From: CAYXLI01 sp964464925
Lineage (GTDB): Bacteria; Acidobacteriota; Terriglobia; Bryobacterales; Bryobacteraceae
Direction: 5' to 3'
Assembly: GCA_964464925.1 (NCBI GenBank)
Contig: CAYXLI010000053.1
Span: forward strand, 1-23,868
DNA length: 23,868 nt
The notes under the pieces: model-generated
Seen by the model: the letters and a program-made list of their open reading frames with translations, nothing else
The model's database searches: none
Told to the model about the DNA's origin: nothing
In this document: positions 23,745-23,868 of the stretch, one piece after another
Layout: the number at the start of each line of letters is the position of its first letter
Position numbering within the stretch: the stretch's first letter is position 1
Position numbers and translations under genes: made by a program

Positions 23745-23868
23745 GTTTTGATGCAGCATTGTTACGGAAACAATATCGAATGAATTTGTTTCTTATGCTT
23801 AGAAGGCGATGGCGCCTTCACCGAGCCACTCGCAATCCCTTCTCCCCAATCCGGGCATCCTCATCTTG
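23745..23868 (+). other. Right flank of the IS, no gene seen
   Basis: Nothing here continues the interrupted NADAR gene. A small perfect hairpin AAGGCG/CGCCTT lies at 23803-23818. Confidence 0.4.

Noticed and set aside
1..23868. Possible CRISPR array, tRNA or rRNA
   Set aside because: No regularly spaced repeats and no cloverleaf or ribosomal sequence were seen by eye on either strand.

Overview
The window is GC-rich bacterial accessory DNA, about 58-60% by eye. It probably comes from a soil acidobacterium of the Bryobacter/Solibacter type. That guess rests on gene style (a divergent ECF-like sigma gene with a zinc-finger anti-sigma partner, TPR proteins and small Trx-fold proteins) and cannot be proven from the sequence. 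No tRNA, rRNA or CRISPR array was seen.

Layout. (1) 188-1910, minus strand: a membrane protein carrying a recurring helical domain (called R-domain here) and a TPR gene broken by three frameshifts. (2) 1988-3690, plus strand: two different NADAR-family genes, a secreted thioredoxin-fold gene and the decayed tail of a third NADAR gene. (3) 4102-7043, plus strand: a membrane R-domain protein, a beta-propeller-like protein and a possible degenerate kinase. A 59-residue gene sits opposite at 7093-7272. (4) 7375-15837, plus strand: a long gene array, mostly tightly packed. In order it holds a sigma-like factor, a zinc-finger transmembrane anti-sigma, a PrsW-type intramembrane protease with an extra C-terminal domain, three membrane R-domain proteins, a TerY-type vWA protein, a PP2C phosphatase and a TerY-P-type kinase. 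(5) 15962-17998: a decayed thioredoxin-fold gene, a macrodomain gene and a minus-strand zinc metallopeptidase. (6) 18094-19333: two broken R-domain genes in inverted orientation around an excisionase-like HTH relic. (7) 19487-23868: an intact TPR gene, two relics of IS6-family transposase C-termini, a NADAR fragment cut at both ends, and a complete IS21-family element with istA and istB.

How the genes may work together. The vWA-phosphatase-kinase triad is the known TerY-P arrangement. Here it is joined to what looks like a SigW/RsiW/PrsW-type module. The joining evidence is in the proteins: the PrsW homologue and the kinase end in the same roughly 90-residue beta-rich, possibly FHA-like domain, and three paralogous membrane R-domain proteins lie between them. 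My working model, which is inference, is a membrane stress or conflict signalling system in which R-domain proteins sense or scaffold, the kinase and phosphatase set a phosphorylation state, and PrsW cleaves the anti-sigma. The flanking NADAR and macrodomain genes suggest ADP-ribose or nucleotide-derivative processing nearby. The many relics and IS remnants show that this is a rearranging island.
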